Below are positions 33,539-41,683 of a DNA stretch of 64,000 nucleotides, piece after piece. The translations under genes and the position numbers were made by a program. The first letter of the stretch is position 1, and the number at the start of each line of letters is the position of its first letter. A model generated the notes under the pieces. The model saw nothing but the letters and a program-made list of their open reading frames with translations, was not told the origin of the DNA and did not search any database. Location of the stretch: assembly GCA_019745975.1 (NCBI GenBank), contig JAIESQ010000013.1:22780-86779 (forward strand). The letters run 5' to 3'. Source of the DNA: Pirellulales bacterium. Lineage in GTDB: Bacteria; Planctomycetota; Planctomycetia; Pirellulales; JAEUIK01.

Positions 33539-36500
33539 TCCGTTGCCTGATGAACTGGACGACGCGAAATCGACCGGCGTCCGCGCGGACGTGAATGGCT
33601 CGAGCGAAGGCAGCGTCGCGGATACCATCGGGTTTCTGACTTGGCTGGGACAGTTCGGTCGGTCCGATGCCGCTTCACACTCGACGGGCGCTGCGGTCGC
33701 GCAGGATTTCCACTTTCCACGCAGCTTCGGCCGGTTCCAACTGGAAAGCTTACTCGGCGCCGGCACCTATGGCGCGGTGTTCCGCGCCCTCGATACCGAG
33801 TTGCAACGTCTTGTCGCGCTAAAAGTGGCATGGCCGGCCGTCTTGATGGACCCGGATGCGAGCCGGAGGTTTGTCGACGAGCCGAAAACGGTCGCGGCGC
33901 TGGACCATCCCGGGATCGTCAAGGTCTACGATTCGGGCAGTGTGGATATGGCCCGTTTCATTTCGCTAGAGTTGATCGAAGGCCCGACGCTGGCCGACTG
34001 GCTCAAGAGCCAGGAACAAGTTTCGGTTCGTAACGCGTCGTCCGCGATTCGGTCCGTGGTAGAAGCGGTGCATTACGCGCACCAGCAAGGAGTCATCCAT
34101 CGTGATCTCAAACCACGCAACATCCTGTTACGGCCCTGTGGCGAGAGCAAAGTGGGATTTCCCTACAAACCGGTGGTCACCGACTTCGGACTTGCGCGGC
34201 GATCGCCTCGGACCGACGCCTCAGCATTCACGGCAACCGTTGCCATCTTGGGCACCGACCGCTACATGTCCCCCGAGCAGGCGGCGGGGCAGGTCGGGGA
34301 GGTCGGCGCGGCGTCGGACGTCTTCTCGTTAGGGGTGATACTTTATGAGTTGGTCGTCGGCAAACGTCCTTTCGACGGGGAGAGCGGTCAACAAGTCCGC
34401 GAGCGGATTCAACAGGATGAGCCGCCCCCGATTCGTCCCTGGCGGAAGGGAGTTCCCAGGGACCTGGAGACGATCATTTTCAAGTGCCTGGAGAAGGCTC
34501 CGGGTAAGCGGTACGAGACAGCAGCCGATCTGGCCGAGGACCTGGGCAGATTTCTCGACCATGCGCCGATTCTGGCGAAGCCCGCATCTTTTGCGGAGCG
34601 CGCATGGAAATATGTGCGTCGGCGGCCGTTGACGGTTGCGCTGGTATTGGTCGGCGCGGTTGCGGCCCTCGCGATCGCTGGGATTTCAGGGGCACTTATC
34701 GCGGAGCGCCGCGCAGCGGCTGAGCGGGTGGCCACGGCTACCGCACAGGCCGTCCATGCCGAGGGCATGGAACGCCAACATCAATATGCCACCACGATAC
34801 GTTATGCAGCGCGATCGCAGGCGAGGGGGAATCGAGACGAGGCCCTGGCGTATCTGAAGGAATGCGATGCGCTCGCCGTCGAGCCCGTACATCGAGGCAT
34901 CGAGTGCGATCTGTTGTCGGTTTTGACCAACGATGTGGATCACGAGTTGAAGGCCAACTTTGGCGGCGTTCGTATCGTCCGTTTTGCTCCCGACGACGAC
35001 ATCCTGGTCTCCGGTGGCCCTGACTGTCGTCTGATTTTCTGGGACATGAAAACCTGGATGCCGCGCCGATCCGTGCTGAGCAAAGGGGGCCCGATCCGGG
35101 CGGCCGAGTTTTCGGCGGACGGATCGCTGCTGGCGGTGGGTGGTGACAATGGGCGAGTGATCGTGCATCGAATGGCGGACGAATCGATCATTTTCGACGA
35201 AAAGCTTGTGCGTGGTCGCGTGTTTGCAGTCGCTTGGCTGGGAGAGAAGCTTAACTTCGCCGTCGGGGGTGAGGATGCCGTGTTGTCGATTGTCAATCCG
35301 GTGACCAAAGAAATTCGCCAGAGCGAGCCTCTGCAACCTTCGGCACAGACAAGAGTCCTCGATCCAGCACATCCGAACGAAATTGCATCCCTGGCCTATG
35401 CGCCGGCGAGGTCCTTAATTGCGGTGGTCAAAACTCCGTCAGAAGTCGTCATGGTTGACCCCACGACTCTGGACGTCGTCGATACGTGGCAAGGGGACTT
35501 GATGAAAGAGGGCGTTGGGTCGACCTGCTACGTTTCTCAGGGGTCGGGCTACCTGGCGTTCGCCGGCTCGAATCGGATTTCGATCTGCGCCGAAGCCAAC
35601 GGCGCGGTGGCAGCGTCGATTCCGATTTCATCCTTGGTCGAGGAGCTGCGCTACGACACTGGTCTCGGAATTCTGATTGCAGGATTTCGTGACGGGGCGA
35701 TCCGAACCTGGCCAATTTCAGAAGTTGTCGCAGGCCGTGCCGGCGCGCGTAGATCCTATGCGGGCCATCGAGGACGAGCCTTCAGCGTCGACGTGTCTCG
35801 GAAGGGAAACTTGTTGGCGTCGGGCGGTAAAGACGGCTCAGTCAGGATTTGGGGGAATCCGACGGCCGGAAGCACCTCCCAATTCGCCATGTCCAGTCAG
35901 CCGCTTGCCATGGAGTTTTCTCCCTGTGGGCGCTGGTTTGGCATTTCTGCAAAACCTGCCGTCGGACAGGCCATAGTGTCGGTCTTCGAGGTTAGCACCG
36001 GACGCAAGCTTTGGTCGGTTGACCAACGACCGACATTGCAACTCCCCGAAAAACTCAATGAATTCTCATGGAGGGGCGCTCTCGCCTTTCACCCTGCGGG
36101 CGAAGAAATCGTCTTGCTGGAACCGGACGGAACGGTCGGCGTGTATTCATGTGTATCCGGCAACCGGATTGCAATTTACCCGCCACCTGATGAAGCCGCG
36201 AGAGATGTGTACTTCGCTTCCAATGGAAAAACAATTGTGATTCAAGGCACGACCAAGGCCGTTGCCTTGGATCGCGGACATGGCGGCGTCATCGCGGAAT
36301 GGACGATATACAATCACTTTCTGGGCGTCGCCGCCACACACCAAGGCGAGTTGTGGGTCGAAGCTCGTTCAGGCAAGCGTTGTGTTTTGACAAGACAACC
36401 GGCGGGTGAACCATTTAGGACCATCGGTCCGGTCGCGGAGCGTCTTAGCAGCGTGGCCGTGACTTCGGACGGGCGGTTTCTCGCCGGCGGCGGCAAAGGC

Positions 36501-36842
36501 CCGATCGTCTATGTGTGGGATCTTTCCGTTGACAAAAGTCCCGCGAGATTGATTGGCCATGAGGGAGGCATTTATGGCCTGCAATTCTCGCGTGACGGCA
36601 AAACGCTCTTTTCCCATGCCAGTGATGGAACATTACGGCTTTGGCACGTGGCCACCAGGTCAGAGTTGCTGACGCTCGGGTCCTCCGACGAACGGATACA
36701 ATGCATGGGTTTGCACCCCCATGGCAAGCTTCTCGTGCTGGGTATCGAGCAGGACAAGCGATTCGGCTTGCGACTCCACCGGCTGGGGGCCGGCGGAGCC
36801 GCTCTGCCGAGCACTTTTGAGATTGAATCGCCCGTTCAGTGA
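33531..36842 (+). CDS. Membrane Ser/Thr protein kinase with WD40 repeats
   Basis: An 1103-residue Hanks-type kinase. The Gly-rich loop (Leu-Gly-Ala-Gly-Thr-Tyr-Gly-Ala-Val) is at 75-83, the ATP lysine is Lys98, the catalytic motif is His190-Arg-Asp192-Leu-Lys-Pro-Arg-Asn, and Asp218-Phe-Gly is followed by Ser-Pro-Glu. One membrane helix lies near 365-388. From about 460 to the end run WD40-type blades (for example Phe-Ser-Ala-Asp-Gly-Ser...Gly-Asp, and Val-Arg-Ile-Trp). The kinase is cytoplasmic and the propeller is likely extracytoplasmic, a sensor layout. It overlaps the sigma gene by 8 bp, so it probably controls that sigma factor. Confidence 0.92.
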   Translation: MGNPLPDELDDAKSTGVRADVNGSSEGSVADTIGFLTWLGQFGRSDAASHSTGAAVAQDFHFPRSFGRFQLESLLGAGTYGAVFRALDTELQRLVALKVAWPAVLMDPDASRRFVDEPKTVAALDHPGIVKVYDSGSVDMARFISLELIEGPTLADWLKSQEQVSVRNASSAIRSVVEAVHYAHQQGVIHRDLKPRNILLRPCGESKVGFPYKPVVTDFGLARRSPRTDASAFTATVAILGTDRYMSPEQAAGQVGEVGAASDVFSLGVILYELVVGKRPFDGESGQQVRERIQQDEPPPIRPWRKGVPRDLETIIFKCLEKAPGKRYETAADLAEDLGRFLDHAPILAKPASFAERAWKYVRRRPLTVALVLVGAVAALAIAGISGALIAERRAAAERVATATAQAVHAEGMERQHQYATTIRYAARSQARGNRDEALAYLKECDALAVEPVHRGIECDLLSVLTNDVDHELKANFGGVRIVRFAPDDDILVSGGPDCRLIFWDMKTWMPRRSVLSKGGPIRAAEFSADGSLLAVGGDNGRVIVHRMADESIIFDEKLVRGRVFAVAWLGEKLNFAVGGEDAVLSIVNPVTKEIRQSEPLQPSAQTRVLDPAHPNEIASLAYAPARSLIAVVKTPSEVVMVDPTTLDVVDTWQGDLMKEGVGSTCYVSQGSGYLAFAGSNRISICAEANGAVAASIPISSLVEELRYDTGLGILIAGFRDGAIRTWPISEVVAGRAGARRSYAGHRGRAFSVDVSRKGNLLASGGKDGSVRIWGNPTAGSTSQFAMSSQPLAMEFSPCGRWFGISAKPAVGQAIVSVFEVSTGRKLWSVDQRPTLQLPEKLNEFSWRGALAFHPAGEEIVLLEPDGTVGVYSCVSGNRIAIYPPPDEAARDVYFASNGKTIVIQGTTKAVALDRGHGGVIAEWTIYNHFLGVAATHQGELWVEARSGKRCVLTRQPAGEPFRTIGPVAERLSSVAVTSDGRFLAGGGKGPIVYVWDLSVDKSPARLIGHEGGIYGLQFSRDGKTLFSHASDGTLRLWHVATRSELLTLGSSDERIQCMGLHPHGKLLVLGIEQDKRFGLRLHRLGAGGAALPSTFEIESPVQ

Positions 36843-36906
36843 ACCGCCTTCCATTACTGGCGGACTAAATCTATTGAACGCAGTGAGCCGCGCCGCGTGC
36901 TTGCTG

Positions 36907-37503
36907 CTACCCCTGCCAAATAGGTCGGCCACAGGGTTTCCGCCGCAGGCCGTAAGCGGCGAGCCCAATCGCCCCGACGATTGCCAAAACCATTCCGCCG
37001 GGTTCCGGCACTGAGGCGACGCTGATGGCCAGCTTGTCTCCTGCGAGGATCGGCAGACCGGAGACATTCAAATAAAGATTGTGGTCGTCGTGCGTGATAC
37101 GCGAATTACTGAATCCGGCCAGGGTGTTGGTAGGCGCTACATGCGCGATTTCAAAAGGTGCGACGGGGTGGGACAAGTCCTTCAAGATATAGCCGTTGAA
37201 ATCGGCGGTCAGGAAAAAGTCCGTCCGGGTCATGTTGAACGTGATCGTGTCGTCTGAAATGTCCAAGTCGAACCAGGCGAAGCCGGCCTTGTTGGTGAGG
37301 CTGAACTCGATGCCATCGCCGACGACAAAAGGAGGCGACACATACTGGATAAAATCCGTTGTGGGCCAGGCGATCGTCAGTTGCATTTCCTTGCCGGTGA
37401 GCAGACCGGCCTGGAGCGGGTTGGCCAGCAGGACGTTCCCAATGCCGACGATGGCGGCCAGGATGCAGGTTTTCAGGCGAAGGGGTGTTGGCGAGCAAAT
37501 CAT
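36907..37503 (-). CDS. PEP-CTERM surface protein, small
   Basis: A 198-residue exported protein with a signal peptide (hydrophobic residues 12-32, ending near Leu-Gln-Ala-Gly). A beta-rich middle and a C-terminal PEP-CTERM anchor follow: Val-Pro-Glu-Pro-Gly-Gly, a helix ending Ala-Ala-Tyr-Gly-Leu, then Arg-Arg-Lys. It runs convergent to the kinase gene with a 64 bp gap. Its ligand or role is unknown. Confidence 0.82.
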   Translation of the reverse strand: MICSPTPLRLKTCILAAIVGIGNVLLANPLQAGLLTGKEMQLTIAWPTTDFIQYVSPPFVVGDGIEFSLTNKAGFAWFDLDISDDTITFNMTRTDFFLTADFNGYILKDLSHPVAPFEIAHVAPTNTLAGFSNSRITHDDHNLYLNVSGLPILAGDKLAISVASVPEPGGMVLAIVGAIGLAAYGLRRKPCGRPIWQG

Positions 37504-37675
37504 GTTGAATCCCTAATTAGAGAAGCTGTGTCAGGGGATCGACCGCATTCGACACGGCGCCAGACAAGGTCGCCGATCGATTCGCCGCAAGGAAGATGGA
37601 CCGGCCGGCGGCTATTGACCGTCGGCCGACCGTTCGCGGCGTTAGAGGTTGAGCATTAGCGTGGCTCGGGCGTGG

Positions 37676-38002
37676 TCATTGACCGTTGCGGTTGGGCCAG
37701 TCGTAGCGCTTGGGCTCGACGAGCTGGCGGAATGTCCAAAACACGCGGTAGACCATGCCGATACGGTCCTCGGCGGCCAGGCGCGCCTTGGTCTCGATCA
37801 AATGGGTCCGAACCGTTGACTTGCTGATCGAAAGCGCCGCGCCGATTTCCTTGTCTTTGCGGCCCTGGATCACCATGCCGACGATCTGGGCTTGCCTGGG
37901 GGACAACGACAGCGCGCCCACAATCTCCCGCCACTCTTCACTGGAGAAGAGGGGCGGGAGCCAAGGTTCTTCGGGCGCGCATACCTCGGCAGCTATTGCC
38001 AT
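37676..38002 (-). CDS. LuxR-type HTH protein without receiver domain, copy 1
   Basis: A 108-residue protein. The LuxR/GerE helix-turn-helix spans about residues 38-90: Leu-Ser-Pro-Arg-Gln-Ala-Gln-Ile-Val, then Lys-Asp-Lys-Glu-Ile-Gly, then Ile-Ser-Lys-Ser-Thr-Val-Arg-Thr-His. There is no response-regulator domain. The ATG at 38002 gives a length close to its paralogue; a TTG at 38083 is the alternative. It shares Ser-Glu-Glu-Trp-Arg and Arg-Val-Phe-x-x-Phe segments with the adjacent copy, so they are tandem duplicates. Confidence 0.8.
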   Translation of the reverse strand: MAIAAEVCAPEEPWLPPLFSSEEWREIVGALSLSPRQAQIVGMVIQGRKDKEIGAALSISKSTVRTHLIETKARLAAEDRIGMVYRVFWTFRQLVEPKRYDWPNRNGQ

Positions 38003-38137
38003 CGCCAGCCCCGGGCCGTCGTTCGATCGTTCCCCAAGTGCGTTGTGCCACCTGTTCGATGGATTGAGGATAGCCAGGCTCAACGCGTGCGCGGATCGGC
38101 ATTTGTGAGGTCATCATTTGTGATGATGGACGGGTGA

Positions 38138-38425
38138 CTAGCTCTGCCGGCGGAAGGCTTCAAAGATGCGGCAGGCAAGGCCTACGCGATCGAAGGCGTC
38201 CAACTGCTGCTTGCATCGATCGATATAGGTGCGGATCGTCGCCTTGCTGATCTGCATCGCGGCGGCGATCTCCTTGTCCGTCTTGCTTTGCATAATGTGG
38301 CCGATCACCTCCGCTTGGCGTGGGGACAATGCCAGGTCATGGACAATGCGTCGCCACTCCTCCGCCGAAAACATTGGCGGACGGCTGGGATCGTCGCGGG
38401 CAGTGGTGAGGTGACGCGGAGCCAT
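38138..38425 (-). CDS. LuxR-type HTH protein without receiver domain, copy 2
   Basis: A 95-residue paralogue of the previous gene, with Phe-Ser-Ala-Glu-Glu-Trp-Arg-Arg-Ile-Val, Leu-Ser-Pro-Arg-Gln-Ala-Glu-Val-Ile-Gly-His, and the recognition helix Ile-Ser-Lys-Ala-Thr-Ile-Arg-Thr-Tyr. It starts 14 bp after the stop of the small zinc-ribbon gene. Tandem single-domain LuxR regulators with a zinc-ribbon partner suggest a compact local control unit (inference). Confidence 0.8.
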   Translation of the reverse strand: MAPRHLTTARDDPSRPPMFSAEEWRRIVHDLALSPRQAEVIGHIMQSKTDKEIAAAMQISKATIRTYIDRCKQQLDAFDRVGLACRIFEAFRRQS

Positions 38426-38439
38426 GGGAAGTTGGGCGA

Positions 38440-38607
38440 CTAGTTGCCTGAGTGCTCCTCCGCCAAAACCTCTTCGTCGTCATAGTCGAATCCCGTGTCG
38501 CACACGTCGCACGAAACGACGTTCCACAAGTCGGTGCGGTCTGGCCCGACGGCGTTCGCTGAAACTTCGACGTGTGCCTCGCATGTCGGACAAATCACGT
38601 AATACAT
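38440..38607 (-). CDS. 55-residue zinc-ribbon protein
   Basis: ATG at 38605-38607 and TAG at 38440-38442. The protein starts Met-Tyr-Tyr-Val-Ile-Cys-Pro-Thr-Cys-Glu-Ala and carries a second pair, Ser-Cys-Asp-Val-Cys-Asp-Thr-Gly-Phe-Asp-Tyr-Asp-Asp, then an acidic tail. Two Cys-x-x-Cys pairs about 25 residues apart are a classic zinc ribbon. It ends 14 bp before the LuxR-type copy 2 and so is probably the first gene of that operon. Nucleic-acid or protein binding is likely; the partner is unknown. Confidence 0.68.
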   Translation of the reverse strand: MYYVICPTCEAHVEVSANAVGPDRTDLWNVVSCDVCDTGFDYDDEEVLAEEHSGN

Positions 38608-38645
38608 GGCCTGTTAACTCGTGTTGGTGAATGGCAAGGAAAGAA

Positions 38646-38671
38646 ACCCGGCCGCCCGAGTGCGGCCGGGT
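38646..38671 (-). terminator. Terminator of ardC, - strand
   Basis: A perfect 10 bp stem (ACCCGGCCGC / GCGGCCGGGT) with a 6-base loop, followed on the - strand by TTTCTTT. It starts 13 bp after the ardC stop. Confidence 0.8.
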
Positions 38672-38683
38672 AAGTAGTGACCG

Positions 38684-39595
38684 CTACGCTTCAGGCTGCG
38701 GTTGCAAGCCGTGGAGAAAGTCGGCGGCCTTCGATGCGTGGCTGGCGGCAGAGAAGATGGCCCGCTTGTCGTCTTTCAAGACTTTTAGCCAATGCTCGAT
38801 GTAGCTGGCGTGGTCGTCGCGAACCTCGGGCGTGATCTGCAAATCAGCACAGACAAACGCCGAACCCAATTCGGCAACGAGTTCCTCCATCGCGTAGCCT
38901 TCGTCGCCCCAGCGTTTACGGCCGAAGTCGTCGCGGTTGAGGCGGGAGGGGTGCCGCGTCCAGTGCGAGAGCTCATGCACCAGCGTTGCGGCGTGGCTTT
39001 CAGCGTCGCGGAAGGTCTCGAACGGGGGCATCTGGATACGGTCATCGCCCAGCGTGTAGTAGGCTTGGTTCCCTCCGTAGCGAATCTCCGCCTTGGTGTT
39101 GGCGACAAACTGCTCCACGGCTTCGATGCGCTCCAGCTTCTCCTTGGGCTGCTCGGCGAGCTGGTAGAAGTGCTTGGGGAGTCCCTCGCATTGGTCGGCG
39201 GAAAACACGGTGTAGGTCTTGAGGAAGGGAATCTCCTGTTCGGTCTCCTCGCCGGCGTCGTCCTTGTCCTTCTTTTTGAAGGTCGAAGCGTAGACAACCT
39301 GGCTGCCGTGCTCCCCTTTCTTGACGTGTCCGCCAAGTTCCTGGGCCTGCTTGAACGTCAGCCAGAACGGCGACAAAAAGCCGGAGGTTTCGGCGGTCAT
39401 CCACAACACAATGACATTGATGCCGGAATAGGGCTGGGCGTTGTGACGTAGCGGACGAGAGATACGGCCGGCGGCATGGGTCGCATTCCAGGGCTTGAGC
39501 CAGGGCCGGGTTCCCTGCTCAAGCTGCTCCACGATGCGGTTCGTGATGCTCGTGTAGATGTCTGGTCGTGCCGTGGTGTTGGTCGTGGTAGCCAT
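38684..39595 (-). CDS. ardC: ArdC-like antirestriction protein
   Basis: A 303-residue protein with the two parts of ArdC. The N-terminal ssDNA-binding domain includes Pro-Trp-Leu-Lys-Pro-Trp and Tyr-Ser-Gly-Ile-Asn. The C-terminal zincin-type domain has His-Glu-Leu-Ser-His-Trp-Thr and downstream Glu-Glu-Leu-Val-Ala-Glu-Leu. ArdC of IncW plasmids protects incoming single-stranded DNA from type I and II restriction during conjugation. A charged insert (Lys-Lys-Lys-Asp-Lys-Asp-Asp) separates two strands. Its leader holds repeat copy B, shared with the small-gene run at 25.9 kb, linking it to the same plasmid backbone. Confidence 0.9.
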   Translation of the reverse strand: MATTTNTTARPDIYTSITNRIVEQLEQGTRPWLKPWNATHAAGRISRPLRHNAQPYSGINVIVLWMTAETSGFLSPFWLTFKQAQELGGHVKKGEHGSQVVYASTFKKKDKDDAGEETEQEIPFLKTYTVFSADQCEGLPKHFYQLAEQPKEKLERIEAVEQFVANTKAEIRYGGNQAYYTLGDDRIQMPPFETFRDAESHAATLVHELSHWTRHPSRLNRDDFGRKRWGDEGYAMEELVAELGSAFVCADLQITPEVRDDHASYIEHWLKVLKDDKRAIFSAASHASKAADFLHGLQPQPEA

Positions 39596-40798
39596 TGTGA
39601 AAACTCCTCCCTTGAAATTGGAAATGCCCCTCTTCGCGGAAACGCGCCCGCGTTTTCTGGCGAAGGGGGGGCGAAGCCCGCAGCCACAGGGGGAGGGCAG
39701 TCAAGGACGACCGCCGGTGGGAGGCGCCCGCCTGCACAAGCGCAGCGCGGAAGGTGGGAAGGAAACCGGAAGGCGGTCGCGTGGCCCCGATCCTTGACGG
39801 CCCGGGGGATGTGCCCCCTAAACCCGGTTCATGCGAGAAGCACGTCTTCAGCCACCGCAGGTGTCAACGGAAGGCCGAAGGCCGGCGCACCATGCGGGCG
39901 GAAGGGGGTTCGTCCGTCAGGACCGAAGCGAAGCGCAGCCCGAGAGCACGCGGTCGCCACAGGCGAGGTGCCCTTGGAGGGCCAATTGAAGGCCCAGCCC
40001 TGCCTATGAAGCGTTCCCAAATACCGGCAGCGCGAACGGCTTGACAGGCTCTTGAATTACGAGAGGGGAACTTCCGACGGCCGATCCAAGAGTTCGCAGA
40101 GCTTCGTCGGAGCACGTAGACAAGGATATTCTGGGATCCCGTTCGACCGCCGTCGCGCGCATAGTTCGGGGCGACCGCCGCAGGTTAGCGATGCGGTGCG
40201 AAGCGTCGGTCGCGACGGTCTCGGCGCGCACTTACTGGCTCAGGTCGGTTCGTCATGAGCGAGCAACTGTCAACGCATCTCGGGCCAGGTCTTCGTCTCG
40301 AAAAACGGTCATTTCTTAGGATTCCGAGAAAACGGTTCGGTTGATGCGACAGCGGCAGGCATGTCGGTGCCGGCTTTCCTTGATGCTTATCAACTCCAGA
40401 ATAGTGCGGGAGACACTGGCTATTGAACCCTTCTTGATTGAGGTCCGAAAACTTCTGGCGACGAACCGTGCAAGGCTAAGCGGTTGGCAATCAACCGACC
40501 TCAACGACTTGATTTCCCGGCCCTCCCAGTTTGTCGCGGCAGTTGTTTGTCGGCCTCTAAGTGAAAAACGATAAAATGATGCATCGCCGCAGGTTGCAAT
40601 GAACGGCCAATTTGTAGGCGTGATCGATCACGGAGGATTTTCGACTCAAAATGCGCGCCGGCGTTCTTGGTTGGGATCGTCCACGATACATCGAGAGTTG
40701 ATGGACGCATTGGCCGATCTCCGCACTCCGCGAGCGGGCCGGGGATATGCAGCGTATCGTACCTGCAACTTTTCAATGCGCTGGTAAACTAACGAGCG
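39596..40798. other. Gene-poor stretch, 1.2 kb
   Basis: No frame here has both a ribosome site and a protein-like composition; open frames across 39476-40044 arise from high G+C. It holds the ardC leader with repeat copy B, a weaker copy near 39911-39940 (CGTCCGTCAGGACCGAAGCG then AAGCGCAGCC), and nothing recognisable from 40050 to 40798. Confidence 0.45.
39723..39762. repeat. Plasmid leader repeat, copy B
   Basis: Matches copy A (26055-26096) in CCTGCAC-AAGCGCAGCGC-GGAAG-TGGG-AGG, with a few changed bases. It lies 128 bp upstream of the ardC start. In the gene direction both copies read CTTCC...GCGCTGCGCTT...GTGCAG.CGGG. Confidence 0.6.
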
Positions 40799-41085
40799 AT
40801 GGAAATGTCATCTGTATCGTGTCGAGACTTGGCCCGTCGATTGCTGGCTGTGGAAGCCGCGAGCAAGATCGAGCCCAATGCGCACCAGCCTGAAGCGGTA
40901 CGCGTGTGTGAGAAGCTGCGTATTTCCCTTACCCGATTAGCCGGTTCAGAAGGCTTCACGTCGCTGTTGCGGCGGGCGCTCACATTGGCCCGCGAGGATG
41001 ACCCTTTGGTTGAAACCGGGTCAAGCCCGACGGCTCCCTGGAGGGGCTCGAAGCACGCGCCGTTGATGCGCCGTTCCGACGAATT
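40799..41085 (+). pseudogene. 5' fragment of a plasmid-type hypothetical gene
   Basis: The first 70 codons read as protein: Arg-Asp-Leu-Ala-Arg-Arg-Leu-Leu-Ala, Val-Cys-Glu-Lys-Leu-Arg, then Gly-Phe-Thr-Ser-Leu-Leu-Arg-Arg-Ala-Leu. After about 41015 the protein-like text continues in another frame (Val-Lys-Pro-Asp-Gly-Ser-Leu-Glu-Gly-Leu-Glu-Ala), so there is a frameshift. It then runs into the opposite-strand helicase fragment at about 41085. The family function is unknown to me. Confidence 0.6.
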
Positions 41086-41441
41086 GCACATAGGGGGCGA
41101 GGCCGGCAAACGGCCTGAAGATCGTCCCGACCGAGAGCGGCGGGTGGTCGAAGCCATCGCAGAACATTTTCGACTTGCACGACACAGTCAATGCGTCCTT
41201 CGCGAAGTTCGGGCAGGACATTGTTGCGTTCGGGACGCGACATGACGGAATGAAGCTGTTGCGCCTTGATGCCGACCTTTTCATAAAGCGCCCGGACCTG
41301 CTGGGCGTGATCGATCGAGCACGTCGCTGCGATGATCTGATGGCAGTTGCCCGTCGCGTCGCGCAGTTGCAGCAGTTTCTGCACGCTGGCACGAAACTCC
41401 TGGCAGGATGCTCTTACAACCCGCCAACCCACGCCGCCCAA
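41085..41441 (-). pseudogene. Fragment of a superfamily II helicase, frameshifted
   Basis: Two frames together give the C-terminal helicase part. One reads His-Gln-Ile-Ile-Ala-Ala-Thr-Cys-Ser-Ile-Asp-His-Ala-Gln-Gln and Ser-Arg-Pro-Glu-Arg. The other continues Asp-Gly-Phe-Asp-His-Pro-Pro-Leu-Ser-Val...Phe-Arg-Pro-Phe-Ala-Gly-Leu and Tyr-Val-Gln-Phe-Val-Gly. The frame change falls near 41170. Both ends are missing, and the 3' side stops where the + strand fragment begins. It is a remnant of a large helicase of the kind found in plasmid or defence modules. Confidence 0.68.
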
Positions 41442-41449
41442 GTTTCAGT

Positions 41450-41683
41450 TCACTCTGAACTAAGACAAAGAGCCATGACCATCATGGCGATTTCTTCACG
41501 GCAATCCGAGCAGAGATCGAGGTGCTCGCGGACGAGTTGAAATGTTTCTCCCAGCTTCTCGGTCGGAGTCGCCTCCAGGTATGTGGAGAGATCTTCCAGC
41601 CATTCGTCACAGGTCAGTTCACGGTCGCGCGTGAACCGCAGTGAAACAAGAAGTGTCCTGACTTGCTCATGCGACAAGGTCAT
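41450..41683 (-). CDS. Zinc-finger anti-sigma-like protein
   Basis: A 77-residue protein. The C-terminal half contains His-Leu-Asp-Leu-Cys-Ser-Asp-Cys, the His-x3-Cys-x2-Cys zinc motif of ZAS anti-sigma domains. The start overlaps the sigma stop as ATGA (41680-41683), tight coupling typical of sigma/anti-sigma pairs. No membrane helix is present, so it would act in the cytoplasm, probably as a redox- or metal-sensing anti-sigma factor. Confidence 0.75.
   Translation of the reverse strand: MTLSHEQVRTLLVSLRFTRDRELTCDEWLEDLSTYLEATPTEKLGETFQLVREHLDLCSDCREEIAMMVMALCLSSE

Noticed and set aside
39476..40009. 177-codon + frame over the ardC leader
   Set aside because: Low-complexity Arg/Pro/Gly text, overlaps the leader repeat and the ardC start; no ribosome site.
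40602..40787. 62-codon + frame in the gene-poor stretch
   Set aside because: No ribosome site, no fold pattern, and an equally long antisense frame; not supportable.
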